From Acidimicrobiia bacterium (lineage in GTDB: Bacteria; Actinomycetota; Acidimicrobiia; IMCC26256): a DNA stretch of 12,583 nt. The first letter of the stretch is position 1, and every line of letters starts with the position of its first letter. Position numbers and translations under genes: made by a program. The stretch covers positions 1-12,583 of the forward strand of contig JALRDW010000174.1 in NCBI GenBank assembly GCA_023262065.1. Reading direction: 5' to 3'. This document shows positions 1-6,328 of this stretch, piece by piece. The notes beneath the pieces were generated by a model that ran no database searches, was not told where the DNA came from, and saw only the letters and a program-made list of their open reading frames with translations.

Positions 1-302
1 GTGGCGTCGTCCCCGGCCGGGATCGCCGGACCGGGCGGCGGCGGGGGCGGGGGCGGCGGGGGAGGCGGGACCGTCGTCGGCGTGGGTGCGGCGGTCGGCG
101 GCGGCAACGCGGTCGTCGTGGTGGCCGGTGCCCCGGTGGTCGAGGTCGTCGGAGCCGTGGCCCGCGTGGTCGGGGGCCGCAGCGAGTCGCCGAAGCCTCC
201 CCCGTCCTCGGCCGGCGGACCGCAGGCCGCGAGCGCGACGAGCACCAGCGCGACGGGTGCGCCCACCGCGCGCCACCGGATGACCCTCGGACCCTGCCCC
301 AT
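1..302 (-). CDS. Proline/threonine-rich secreted lipoprotein, N-terminal part (runs off left edge)
   Basis: About 100 residues are visible from ATG 302 down to the window edge. Residues 1-27 look like a lipoprotein signal peptide: Arg at 6, 9 and 11, a hydrophobic stretch at 12-24, and a lipobox L-A-A-C with Cys27 as the expected lipidated residue. After it comes a low-complexity linker rich in Thr, Ala and Pro, with 12 consecutive prolines near residues 78-89, then a short G-P-A-I-P segment. This layout is known for lipoproteins and cell-wall proteins that hold a C-terminal domain away from the membrane; that domain lies outside the window, so no function is assigned. There is no clear Shine-Dalgarno site; a CAGAGT hexamer 6 nt before the ATG could allow a leaderless start. 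The gene is divergent from the MFS gene. The long plus-strand frame over it is a GC-rich shadow. Confidence 0.62.
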   Translation of the reverse strand, partial: MGQGPRVIRWRAVGAPVALVLVALAACGPPAEDGGGFGDSLRPPTTRATAPTTSTTGAPATTTTALPPPTAAPTPTTVPPPPPPPPPPPPGPAIPAGDDA

Positions 303-341
303 GCCCCGACTCTGCCACGCGGGCCCGGTCGCCACTGAGCG

Positions 342-1607
342 GTGTCGATCGACCACGGAGTACGGTCGGCCACTGTGCCGCTCCCGACCCCGCTCCGGCC
401 CCTGCGGCACCGACGCTTCGCCCTGCTGTGGTTCGGGGCGTTCGTCTCGAACATCGGCACCTGGATGGAGACGGTCGGCGTCGGCATCCTGGTGACCGAG
501 ACGACCGGCCGAGCCACCTGGACCGGTGTCGTGGCCGCGGCCGGGTTCGTACCCGCCGCCGTCCTCGGTCCGATCGGCGGCGCGCTGGCCGACCGCCTCG
601 AACGCCGCCGCCTCCTCCTCGTGACGACGACGATCCAGACCGCACTCGCCGTGCTGCTCACGGTGCTGGCGACGACCGGGACGCCGTCGCCATGGGTCGT
701 GACCGCGATCGTGCTCGCCGCCGGGTGCACCTCAGCCATCGGCTTCCCGACCTACCAGACGCTCCTCCCCGATCTCGTGCCCCCCGAGGACGTCGTCGGT
801 GCGGTCGCACTCTCGAGCGCGCAGTGGAACCTCGGACGGGTCATCGGGCCCGCGATCGCCGGCGTCGTCATCGGGGTCGGTGGGTACGCGTGGGCGTTCG
901 GCCTCAACGCGCTCTCCTTCGGGGCGGTGTTCGTGGCGATCGCCGCGCTCACGCTCCCGCCCCCGCACCACGACGGATCCTCGATCCTCGAGGCGATCCG
1001 AGGCGGCATCGCCTACACCCGCCGGGACCCCGGCCTGCGGTCGGTGATGATCCTCGTGGTGCTCAACTCGTTCCTCGCCGCGCCGTTCATCGCGCTCGTC
1101 CCCGCGATGGCGATCAAGGTGTTCGACCGCGGCGCCGGGGCGACCTCGTTCCTCACGACGGTGCAGGGCGCCGGTGCCGTGGTCATGGCGCTGTCCCTCG
1201 GTGCGCTCACCGCGCGGTTCGGTTCGCGCCGCACGCTGGTCGGCATGCTCTGGGCGCTGCCCCCCGCGCTCGCCGTGTACGCGCTCGCACCGACCCTGTG
1301 GGCCTCCGGGGTCGCGATCTTCGCCGTGGGCCTGCTCTACCTCGGCGCGCTGTCATCGTTCATGAGCATCGCCCAACTGCGGGCCCCGGCGCAGGTGCGC
1401 GGCCGTGTGCTGTCGCTCATCACGATGGCGCTCGGCGCGCTGTACCCCCTCGGGTCCATCATCCAGGGGTCCCTGGCCGACGAGTTCGGGCTCCGGACGG
1501 TGACCCTCGCGTCCGGGATCCTCATGGCCGGTTCGCTGGCCCTGCTGTGGATCCTGCGGCCCCGGATCGCCGCCGCGATCGACGACCCGATCGCCGACTA
1601 CGCCTGA
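342..1607 (+). CDS. MFS exporter, EntS-like (MFS_3) type
   Basis: A major facilitator superfamily permease of 421 residues with the usual 12 hydrophobic segments. The N-terminus (residues 20-45, LRHRRFALLW then VSNIGTWME) is typical of the MFS_3/enterobactin-exporter-like branch. The TM2-TM3 loop carries MFS motif A as GGALADRLERRR (79-90), and TM5 has the RVIGPAIAG pattern (around 165-174) common in drug/siderophore exporters. The family exports small molecules by proton antiport; the substrate cannot be told from sequence. The GTG at 342 gives the longest form. GTG 375 (residue 12) is an equally good start: TACGGT at 361-366 lies 8 nt before it and the protein would begin just before the conserved N-terminus. 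Neither has a Shine-Dalgarno site. The 3' end overlaps the convergent DUF2510 gene by 10 nt. No neighbouring siderophore or resistance genes hint at the cargo. Confidence 0.9.
   Translation: MSIDHGVRSATVPLPTPLRPLRHRRFALLWFGAFVSNIGTWMETVGVGILVTETTGRATWTGVVAAAGFVPAAVLGPIGGALADRLERRRLLLVTTTIQTALAVLLTVLATTGTPSPWVVTAIVLAAGCTSAIGFPTYQTLLPDLVPPEDVVGAVALSSAQWNLGRVIGPAIAGVVIGVGGYAWAFGLNALSFGAVFVAIAALTLPPPHHDGSSILEAIRGGIAYTRRDPGLRSVMILVVLNSFLAAPFIALVPAMAIKVFDRGAGATSFLTTVQGAGAVVMALSLGALTARFGSRRTLVGMLWALPPALAVYALAPTLWASGVAIFAVGLLYLGALSSFMSIAQLRAPAQVRGRVLSLITMALGALYPLGSIIQGSLADEFGLRTVTLASGILMAGSLALLWILRPRIAAAIDDPIADYA
361..366 (+). promoter_or_regulatory. Possible -10 element for an MFS start at GTG 375
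   Basis: TACGGT fits the actinobacterial TANNNT -10 consensus and lies 8 nt before GTG 375, close to the spacing of a leaderless transcript. If real, transcription starts inside the annotated ORF and the protein begins at residue 12. The spacing is slightly long and no -35 is evident. Confidence 0.3.
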
Positions 1608-2530
1608 GGCGACACCCCGAGCAGCTCGGCGTGATCGCGCGCGACGGTCGCGATCACGGCCCGGGCGAGCACGGCGGCCGCCACCGCGACGATGCCGACG
1701 AGCACGGTGGCGGCCCCGGTCACCACCGGGGGTGCCCCGAGGAGCGTCACCACGCCGATCACCAACTGGGAGGTCGTGGCGACGATCCACAGCGTCCACC
1801 AGCGGGCGACGAGCCGAGCGTCGGCCCCGGTGCGGTCACCGAGGAGGTCGCGGGTCGCGCGGTAGGGCCACCACCAGTGGACGATCGGGATCGCGAACGA
1901 CCACGCGCCCAACCACGGGCCGCGGCGCAACGTGCGACCCGCCGCGAGCGCGACCCGACCGGCCCGTCCGAGCCAGAGGATGAACACGATGCCGGATGCG
2001 AGGAGCACGAGGGACGCGAGGTTCGACACCGCGTCGATGTACGCGGGGACGTCGACCGGATCGATCCGGATGGACCCGCCCGGACGCGCCATCGCGTCGC
2101 GCCACTGCGGTCCCACCGCGTGCAACGCGACGATCGTCGTGGCGATGTACGCCGCGAGCGCCGGGCCGGCGGCGAGCAGGAGCACCCGGGCGACCCGACC
2201 GAGGCTGCGCTCCGACGCGAGCAACGCCGCGGCGTCCGCGCCGACGGAGCCGGAGGGTCGACCGGTGGCCGGGGTGTGTGCGGTGTGCGCGGTCCAGGCG
2301 CTCCCGTCCCAGTAGCGCAACCCACCGGAACCGGCGGGGTCCGGGTACCACGCGGCCGGCGGCAGGGCGCTCGGGACGGCCGGCGCAGCAACGCCGTCGG
2401 CCACCGGCGGGGCCGGCGCACCGGGGCCGGGCCGGGTCTCGCGGCCCCAGGCCGTGCCGTCGAAACGGCGCTCGCCGTCGGTGCCCCAGGGGTCGGGGTA
2501 CCAGCCGGGCTCGGTCGGGGTCGCAGGCAT
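1598..2530 (-). CDS. Double DUF2510 plus DUF4328 membrane protein
   Basis: A 310-residue protein with two copies of the short actinobacterial DUF2510 motif: residues 8-28 (PGWYPDPWG then RFDGTAW) and 59-80 (AAWYPDPAG then RYWDGSAWT), joined by a Pro/Ala linker. Five hydrophobic segments follow between about 110 and 300. They contain the DUF4328 signature A-I-P-I-V-H-W-W-W-P-Y-R (213-224). DUF2510 modules are known as cytosolic extensions of actinobacterial membrane proteins; their role is unclear, and no reaction can be assigned. I chose ATG 2530 because TACCGT lies 7 nt upstream (2538-2543), which suits a leaderless start. GTG 2539 would add three residues but overlaps that hexamer. The gene diverges from the MerR gene across about 80 bp and overlaps the end of the MFS gene by 10 nt (stop TAG at 1598-1600). 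Confidence 0.85.
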   Translation of the reverse strand: MPATPTEPGWYPDPWGTDGERRFDGTAWGRETRPGPGAPAPPVADGVAAPAVPSALPPAAWYPDPAGSGGLRYWDGSAWTAHTAHTPATGRPSGSVGADAAALLASERSLGRVARVLLLAAGPALAAYIATTIVALHAVGPQWRDAMARPGGSIRIDPVDVPAYIDAVSNLASLVLLASGIVFILWLGRAGRVALAAGRTLRRGPWLGAWSFAIPIVHWWWPYRATRDLLGDRTGADARLVARWWTLWIVATTSQLVIGVVTLLGAPPVVTGAATVLVGIVAVAAAVLARAVIATVARDHAELLGVSPQA

Positions 2531-2537
2531 GCGGGCC

Positions 2538-2543
2538 ACGGTA
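2538..2543 (-). promoter_or_regulatory. Leaderless -10 element for the DUF2510 gene
   Basis: On the minus strand TACCGT (TANNNT consensus) is followed by 7 nt and then ATG 2530. No Shine-Dalgarno sequence precedes that ATG, so a transcript starting at or next to the start codon is the simplest reading. Confidence 0.42.
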
Positions 2544-2561
2544 GCGCCGGCGCCGGAGCGT

Positions 2562-2581
2562 TCCGTCCGGGCCCGTTCGGA
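2562..2581. promoter_or_regulatory. Imperfect 20-bp dyad in the divergent DUF2510/merR region
   Basis: A dyad centred on GGGCCC between 2571 and 2572; 8 of its 10 base pairs match, with arms TCCG and CGGA. It lies upstream of and partly over the putative -35 of the MerR promoter, midway between the two divergent -10 elements, so a bound protein could affect both genes. Such dyads occur by chance in DNA this GC-rich. Confidence 0.3.
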
Positions 2582-2612
2582 TTCCGGGAGCGATCACTCC
2601 TACGATCGGACC
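2576..2612 (+). promoter_or_regulatory. Leaderless merR promoter with 19-bp spacer and spacer dyad
   Basis: The -10 is TACGAT at 2601-2606, followed by exactly 6 nt and then GTG 2613, the classic geometry of a leaderless actinobacterial mRNA. The best -35 is TTCGGA at 2576-2581, which matches TTGACA weakly (3 of 6). It leaves a 19-bp spacer. MerR-family activators are known to act on promoters with such long spacers, binding a dyad within the spacer. Here the spacer holds a 14-bp dyad at 2587-2600 (GGAG then CGATCA then CTCC) with 6 of 7 pairs matching. This would fit autoregulation by the regulator it precedes. The -10 and its spacing are the solid part; the -35 is uncertain. Confidence 0.5.
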
Positions 2613-3443
2613 GTGCAGTCCATGAGCGATCCCGCATCCGGCCCCGACGGTGCCCTCGCCGACCTGCGCTGGCGGATCGACGAGGTCGCCGATCGCCTCG
2701 AGCTGTCCGTGGACACGATCCGCTTCTACCAGAAGCGGCGGCTCGTCCCGCCGCCGGCCCGGGAGGGCCGCATCGCGTGGTACGGCCCCGAGCACGTCGA
2801 CCGGCTGGTCCGCATCCGCGAGCTCCAGGGTGACGGCTTCAGCCTCGCGGTGATCCGCCGCCTGCTCGACGGCGAACTCGACGCGGCCGACGCACCGTTG
2901 GCCGCGGCGGTGGCCGACGTGCGGGATGACGACGGCTCCGGCCCCGAGGAGTTCCTCGACCTCGCGGCGCTCGCCGCGCGATCCGGCGTGCCGCTCCCGC
3001 TCGTCGAGGCGGTCGAGCGCGAGGGGCTGCTCGTCCCCCGCCTCCACGACGGGGTCCCCCGGTACACGAACGCCGACGTCGACATCGTCGCCGCGGGCCT
3101 GCGCCTCCTCGAGGCCGGCTTCCCTCTCCCCGACCTCCTCGCCCTCGCCCGCGACCACCACGCCGCGACCCGCGACATCGCACAGAGCGCGGTGACCATG
3201 TTCGACGAACACGTGCGCGGGCCGCTGCGCGACTCCGACCTCGACGCCGACGCTCGTGCCGAGCGTCTCGTCGACGCGTTCCGCGTGCTGCTCCCGGCGG
3301 TGACGGCACTCGTCGCCCACCACTTCCGGCGCACGTTGCTCCAGGTCGCCCAGGAGCACCTCGAGGCCGTGGGCGAGCCGGCCGAGCTCGCAGCGGCGGG
3401 CGAGGAGGCGGCCCGCGCCTTCGAGCAGGGGTGGCGGCCGTGA
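2613..3443 (+). CDS. MerR-family regulator with two tandem MerR-type HTH domains
   Basis: A 276-residue transcription factor. The first domain, residues 20-85, is a standard MerR winged HTH: W-R-I-D-E-V-A, then TIRFYQKRRLVPPP, then a Y-G-P-E-H-V-D-R-L segment and GFSLAVIRRLL. The second, residues 115-179, repeats the fold pattern: L-A-A-L-A-A-R-S-G-V-P, then EREGLLVPR, then RYTNADVDIVAAGLRLLEAG and F-P-L-P-D-L-L-A-L-A. Its recognition helix is more diverged. Residues 180-276 are mostly helical with no cysteines suggestive of metal sensing, so a small-molecule or protein ligand is more likely. Start GTG 2613 was chosen because a -10 hexamer lies 6 nt upstream; ATG 2622 is the alternative. Its TGA overlaps the menG GTG, so it heads a merR-menG-menF operon. 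Control of those genes is inferred from position only. Confidence 0.85.
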   Translation: MQSMSDPASGPDGALADLRWRIDEVADRLELSVDTIRFYQKRRLVPPPAREGRIAWYGPEHVDRLVRIRELQGDGFSLAVIRRLLDGELDAADAPLAAAVADVRDDDGSGPEEFLDLAALAARSGVPLPLVEAVEREGLLVPRLHDGVPRYTNADVDIVAAGLRLLEAGFPLPDLLALARDHHAATRDIAQSAVTMFDEHVRGPLRDSDLDADARAERLVDAFRVLLPAVTALVAHHFRRTLLQVAQEHLEAVGEPAELAAAGEEAARAFEQGWRP

Positions 3444-4126
3444 GCGTGCTGCCGCCGCCCGAGCAGAAGGCGGCCACCGTCGAGGCCATGTTCGACCGGG
3501 TCGCGCCCTCCTACGAGCGCCTCAACCGCTACATCTCGGGCGGCCAGGACCGACGCTGGCGGGAGCGGATGGTGCGCGACCTCGCGCTGCCGGCCGGGTC
3601 CCGGGTCCTCGACCTCGCGTGCGGCACCGGTGACCTGTGCCGCGACCTCGACCGCATCGCCGGCCACCGCCCGATCGGCGTCGACTTCTCGGCCGGCATG
3701 CTCGCCCACGCGCACACCGACGCGCCCCTCGTCCGTGGCGATGCGCTGTGCCTCCCGACGCCCGACAGCGCGGTCGACGGCGTCACCTGCGGGTTCGCAC
3801 TGCGCAACTTCACCTCGCTGCCCGAGTTCTTCGCGGAGTGCGCCCGGGCGCTGCGCGCCGGCGGGCGGTTCGCCTTCCTCGACCCCGCGCGGCCGCGCTT
3901 CGCCCCGTTCCGGCTCGGCAACGAGATCTGGTTCCACCGGATCGTCCCCCGGATCGGCGCCGCCCTCGGCGACGCCGAGGCCTATCGGTACCTCCCGGCC
4001 TCGACCGCGTACCTGCCCGAGCCGGAGGAGATGCTCGCCATGCTGCGGCGGGCCGGCTTCGTCGACCTGCGGCGCACCACCCTCATGCTCGGAGCGGTTC
4101 AGCTCATCACGGGGACCCGCGCGTGA
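3440..4126 (+). CDS. menG: Demethylmenaquinone methyltransferase (UbiE/MenG family)
   Basis: An SAM-dependent methyltransferase of 228 residues that would carry out the last step of menaquinone synthesis, C-methylation of demethylmenaquinone at the membrane. The N-terminal FDRVAPSYERLNRYIS (18-33) and R-R-W-R segment are UbiE/MenG signatures. The SAM-binding motif I is DLACGTGDL (58-66), and GFALRNFTS and AYRYLPAS match later family blocks. GTG 3440 is preferred over GTG 3431: AGGGG at 3427-3431 lies 8 nt before it, and it forms a GTGA overlap with the MerR stop, giving translational coupling. The C-terminus ends L-I-T-G-T-R, where the family usually has a His before the Gly, and L-D-P-A-R-P replaces the common L-E-x-S-x-P. 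A methyltransferase with a shifted substrate is therefore possible, but context favours MenG. Confidence 0.85.
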   Translation: MSVLPPPEQKAATVEAMFDRVAPSYERLNRYISGGQDRRWRERMVRDLALPAGSRVLDLACGTGDLCRDLDRIAGHRPIGVDFSAGMLAHAHTDAPLVRGDALCLPTPDSAVDGVTCGFALRNFTSLPEFFAECARALRAGGRFAFLDPARPRFAPFRLGNEIWFHRIVPRIGAALGDAEAYRYLPASTAYLPEPEEMLAMLRRAGFVDLRRTTLMLGAVQLITGTRA

Positions 4127-5298
4127 GCACGGCGTCCGAACTCGGCCTCGTGGCGCGCACCCGCGCCGTGGAGCTCACGGGCGACCTGCTCGACGCGGTC
4201 GGGCCCGAGGACTTCGTGTGGTGCCACGACGGTGCGACCTTCGTCGCCCGCGGGGCGGCGGCGGTGCTGCGCGCCGAGGACGTCGAGGCGTTCCTCGCCA
4301 CGGTCGCGGTCGACGACGAGGTCGGCGAGCCCGGCACCGGCGCCATCGCCGTCGGGGCCCTCCCCTTCGACCCCACCGAGCCGGCCACGCTCGTCGTGCC
4401 GGCCCGGGTCACCGGCCGCACGGCGGCGGGTCGGACCTGGATCACCGAGATCGCACCGGTGCGGCCGGGACGCGTCGGCCCCGCCCCGGTCCCGGTCCGG
4501 GTGGAGCGCGTCGGTGGCACGACGCGGGACGAGTGGGACGCAGCCGTCGGCACCGCACTCGTCGCGATCGACCGGGGAGTGGTCGGCAAGGTCGTGCTGG
4601 CCCGCGACCTCGTGGTTCGGGCCGACGCCCCCTTCGATCCGCGCACCGTGCTCACCCGCCTGCGGGAACAGCAGCCCGGATGCTTCGTCTACGCGCACCG
4701 CGGCCTCGTCGGGGCGAGCCCCGAGCTCCTCGTGCGCCGGCGTGGCCCGGTGGCGACATCCACCCCGATGGCCGGCACCGCGCGCGGTACCGACGCGGCG
4801 GCGATCCGAGCCCTCACCGACTCCACCAAGGACGCGCACGAGCATGCGCTCGTCGTCGAGGCGGTCGTCGATGCGCTCGGTGCCCATGCCGACACCGACC
4901 CCACGGTGCGCGGTCCGCTCGTGGTCGAACTCCCGAACCTCGTGCACCTCGCCACCACCATCGAGGTCGCCCTGCGGGACGACGCGCCGAGCGCGCTCAC
5001 CCTCGCCCGCGGACTCCACCCGACGCCGGCCGTCGGCGGGGCGCCGACCGCCGCCGCGCTCGACCTCATCGCCACGCTCGAGCCGCGTGGCCGCGACCGC
5101 TACGCCGGTCCGGTCGGGTGGGTGGACGCCCGGGGCGACGGCGAGTTCGCCATCGCGCTGCGCGGCGCCGTGCTCGAGGGGACCGAGGCCCGATGCTTCG
5201 CCGGGTGCGGCATCGTGGCCGGCAGCGACTCCGAGGCCGAGTGGGCGGAGGCCGAGCGGAAGTTCGGGCCGATCCTCACCGCCCTCGGCGGCGGCTGA
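4123..5298 (+). CDS. menF: Isochorismate synthase (MenF)
   Basis: A 391-residue chorismate-binding enzyme that converts chorismate to isochorismate, the entry step to menaquinone. The Pfam chorismate_bind core spans about residues 130-388. Visible motifs are KVVLARDL (K156, aligning with the catalytic base region of MenF/EntC), A-S-P-E-L-L-V, PMAGTARGT, LHPTPAVGG (298-306) and L-E-P-R-G-R-D-R-Y-A-G-P-V-G-W (E320, a likely Mg ligand), plus FAGCGIVAGSD near the end. The protein is slightly shorter than E. coli MenF (431). The family includes EntC, anthranilate and salicylate synthases; surrounding men genes decide for MenF. The GTG start overlaps the menG stop as GTGA, so it is translationally coupled. 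Only 13 bp separate its stop from that of the convergent desaturase, and no terminator hairpin is visible there. Confidence 0.93.
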   Translation: MSTASELGLVARTRAVELTGDLLDAVGPEDFVWCHDGATFVARGAAAVLRAEDVEAFLATVAVDDEVGEPGTGAIAVGALPFDPTEPATLVVPARVTGRTAAGRTWITEIAPVRPGRVGPAPVPVRVERVGGTTRDEWDAAVGTALVAIDRGVVGKVVLARDLVVRADAPFDPRTVLTRLREQQPGCFVYAHRGLVGASPELLVRRRGPVATSTPMAGTARGTDAAAIRALTDSTKDAHEHALVVEAVVDALGAHADTDPTVRGPLVVELPNLVHLATTIEVALRDDAPSALTLARGLHPTPAVGGAPTAAALDLIATLEPRGRDRYAGPVGWVDARGDGEFAIALRGAVLEGTEARCFAGCGIVAGSDSEAEWAEAERKFGPILTALGGG

Positions 5299-5311
5299 CC
5301 CGGACCCGACC

Positions 5312-6259
5312 TCACCAGACGATCGGCCCCGTCGCAGCCTCGGCCCGCCCCTCGGCGCGCACGCCCTTGGCCACCATCTCCGGCGCGACCTCGTGCCACA
5401 GCGCGCGCAACCGGTAGTGCGGCACCCGCGGGAACATGTGGTGCATCGCGTGGTGGTCGTGCCCGCGGATGAGGAGCCCCGAGCCCGGGAACACGGCGAC
5501 CCGCGTGTCGACGTACCGCCCGACCTCGCGGGCCGGGTGGTGCGGGAACCATGCGAACACGAGGATGAGCCAGAGCCCCTGGATGCGCGCGGGCAGGTAC
5601 CACAGGAGCAGTGCGGGCCATCCGTACCCGGTGAGGAACGCGACCACGAGCACGGCGGTCGTGAGCACCCAGAAGCGCAGCTGCAGGAGGCCCATGCGCC
5701 GGTTCCCCGCGTCGGCCGACAGCGCGCGCCGGACGCTCGCAGGCAGGAGTCGACGAGCCGGCGGCACGAACGCGAACACGGGCAGGAGGGTCATCAGGGT
5801 GACCTGGGTGAGCCACTTCAGCGGTACGTGGAGGAGCGGTCCCGCGGTGAACCGATCGGGATCGCGGTCGGCGTCGTTCGTGTAGGCGTGGTGGCGGAGG
5901 TGCGACGTCCGGTGCGCGGCGTACGAGAAGCCGACCGGGATCGAGCAGAGCATGCCGATCACGTCGTCGAGCCGGCGCTGGCCCTTCGGACGACCCGAGA
6001 TGTTGCCGTGCGCGGCCTCGTGCATCGGCATGTAGAAGGTCGAGGCGACGATCGAGTTGACGACGAGCCCGAGCCACAGCGGGATGGCCCCGGTCACCCC
6101 GAGCACGATCACCGCGATCCACGCCACCGCGGACACCATGAACTCGACCACGATGCGGACCTGGAGCCCGCCCGTGAACCGCGCGGCGATCGTCCGCTCG
6201 TCGTTCGGGATGCCCGCCTCGATGTCGGGCGTCGCATCCACGGTGGGCTCTGTCGGCAC
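5312..6259 (-). CDS. Membrane di-iron fatty-acid desaturase/hydroxylase family protein
   Basis: A 315-residue integral membrane protein of the fatty acid desaturase superfamily (PF00487). It shows all three histidine boxes: HEAAH (80-84), H-R-T-S-H-L-R-H-H (116-124, containing HxxHH) and H-D-H-H-A-M-H-H (267-274, containing HxxHH). These bind two irons and act with O2 and an electron donor. Hydrophobic segments lie around 35-78, 160-180 and 200-245. The third box and small size also resemble bacterial carotenoid hydroxylases, so acyl-lipid desaturase versus ring hydroxylase cannot be decided here. GTG 6259 was chosen because AGGAG (6266-6270) sits 6 nt upstream; the longer ORF to 6322 would translate through a 17-bp palindrome. 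It lies downstream of menD on the same strand but has its own promoter-like region. Confidence 0.88.
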   Translation of the reverse strand: MPTEPTVDATPDIEAGIPNDERTIAARFTGGLQVRIVVEFMVSAVAWIAVIVLGVTGAIPLWLGLVVNSIVASTFYMPMHEAAHGNISGRPKGQRRLDDVIGMLCSIPVGFSYAAHRTSHLRHHAYTNDADRDPDRFTAGPLLHVPLKWLTQVTLMTLLPVFAFVPPARRLLPASVRRALSADAGNRRMGLLQLRFWVLTTAVLVVAFLTGYGWPALLLWYLPARIQGLWLILVFAWFPHHPAREVGRYVDTRVAVFPGSGLLIRGHDHHAMHHMFPRVPHYRLRALWHEVAPEMVAKGVRAEGRAEAATGPIVW

Positions 6260-6265
6260 GGCGTG

Positions 6266-6270
6266 CTCCT
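6266..6270 (-). promoter_or_regulatory. Ribosome binding site fixing the desaturase start
   Basis: AGGAG on the minus strand, 6 nt before GTG 6259. It decides the start against the in-frame GTG at 6322, which has no comparable site. Confidence 0.7.
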
Positions 6271-6284
6271 GGTTCGGACGGTTC

Positions 6285-6301
6285 CGGCAGTCTGACTGCC
6301 G
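6285..6301. promoter_or_regulatory. Perfect 17-bp palindrome, likely operator of the desaturase gene
   Basis: CGGCAGTC-T-GACTGCCG: two perfect 8-bp arms around a single central base. It lies between a TTGACG-type -35 element (6313-6318, minus strand) and the AGGAG ribosome site of the desaturase gene, over the expected -10/start region. A dyad of this size and place is typical of a dimeric repressor site, for instance TetR-like; the cognate regulator is not identifiable. It is not followed by a T-tract on either strand, so a terminator for menD is less likely. Confidence 0.55.
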
Positions 6302-6312
6302 ATACCTACGAC

Positions 6313-6318
6313 CGTCAA
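6313..6318 (-). promoter_or_regulatory. Candidate -35 element of the desaturase gene
   Basis: TTGACG on the minus strand matches 5 of 6 bases of the sigma-70 -35 consensus. At 17-18 bp spacing the -10 would fall inside the palindrome at 6285-6301 (for example CAGACT), a weak match. It lies just beyond the menD stop codon. Confidence 0.38.
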
Positions 6319-6328
6319 TCACCCGGGT

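Noticed and set aside
1..495. Plus-strand frame encoding a long glycine run
   Set aside because: It is the antisense of the proline run of the minus-strand lipoprotein and continues out of frame into the MFS gene. The minus strand gives a proper lipobox signal peptide.
428..2833. 801-codon plus-strand open frame across the MFS, DUF2510 and MerR genes
   Set aside because: Arg/Asp/Pro-rich composition typical of an off-frame in very GC-rich DNA. It covers three recognisable genes on both strands.
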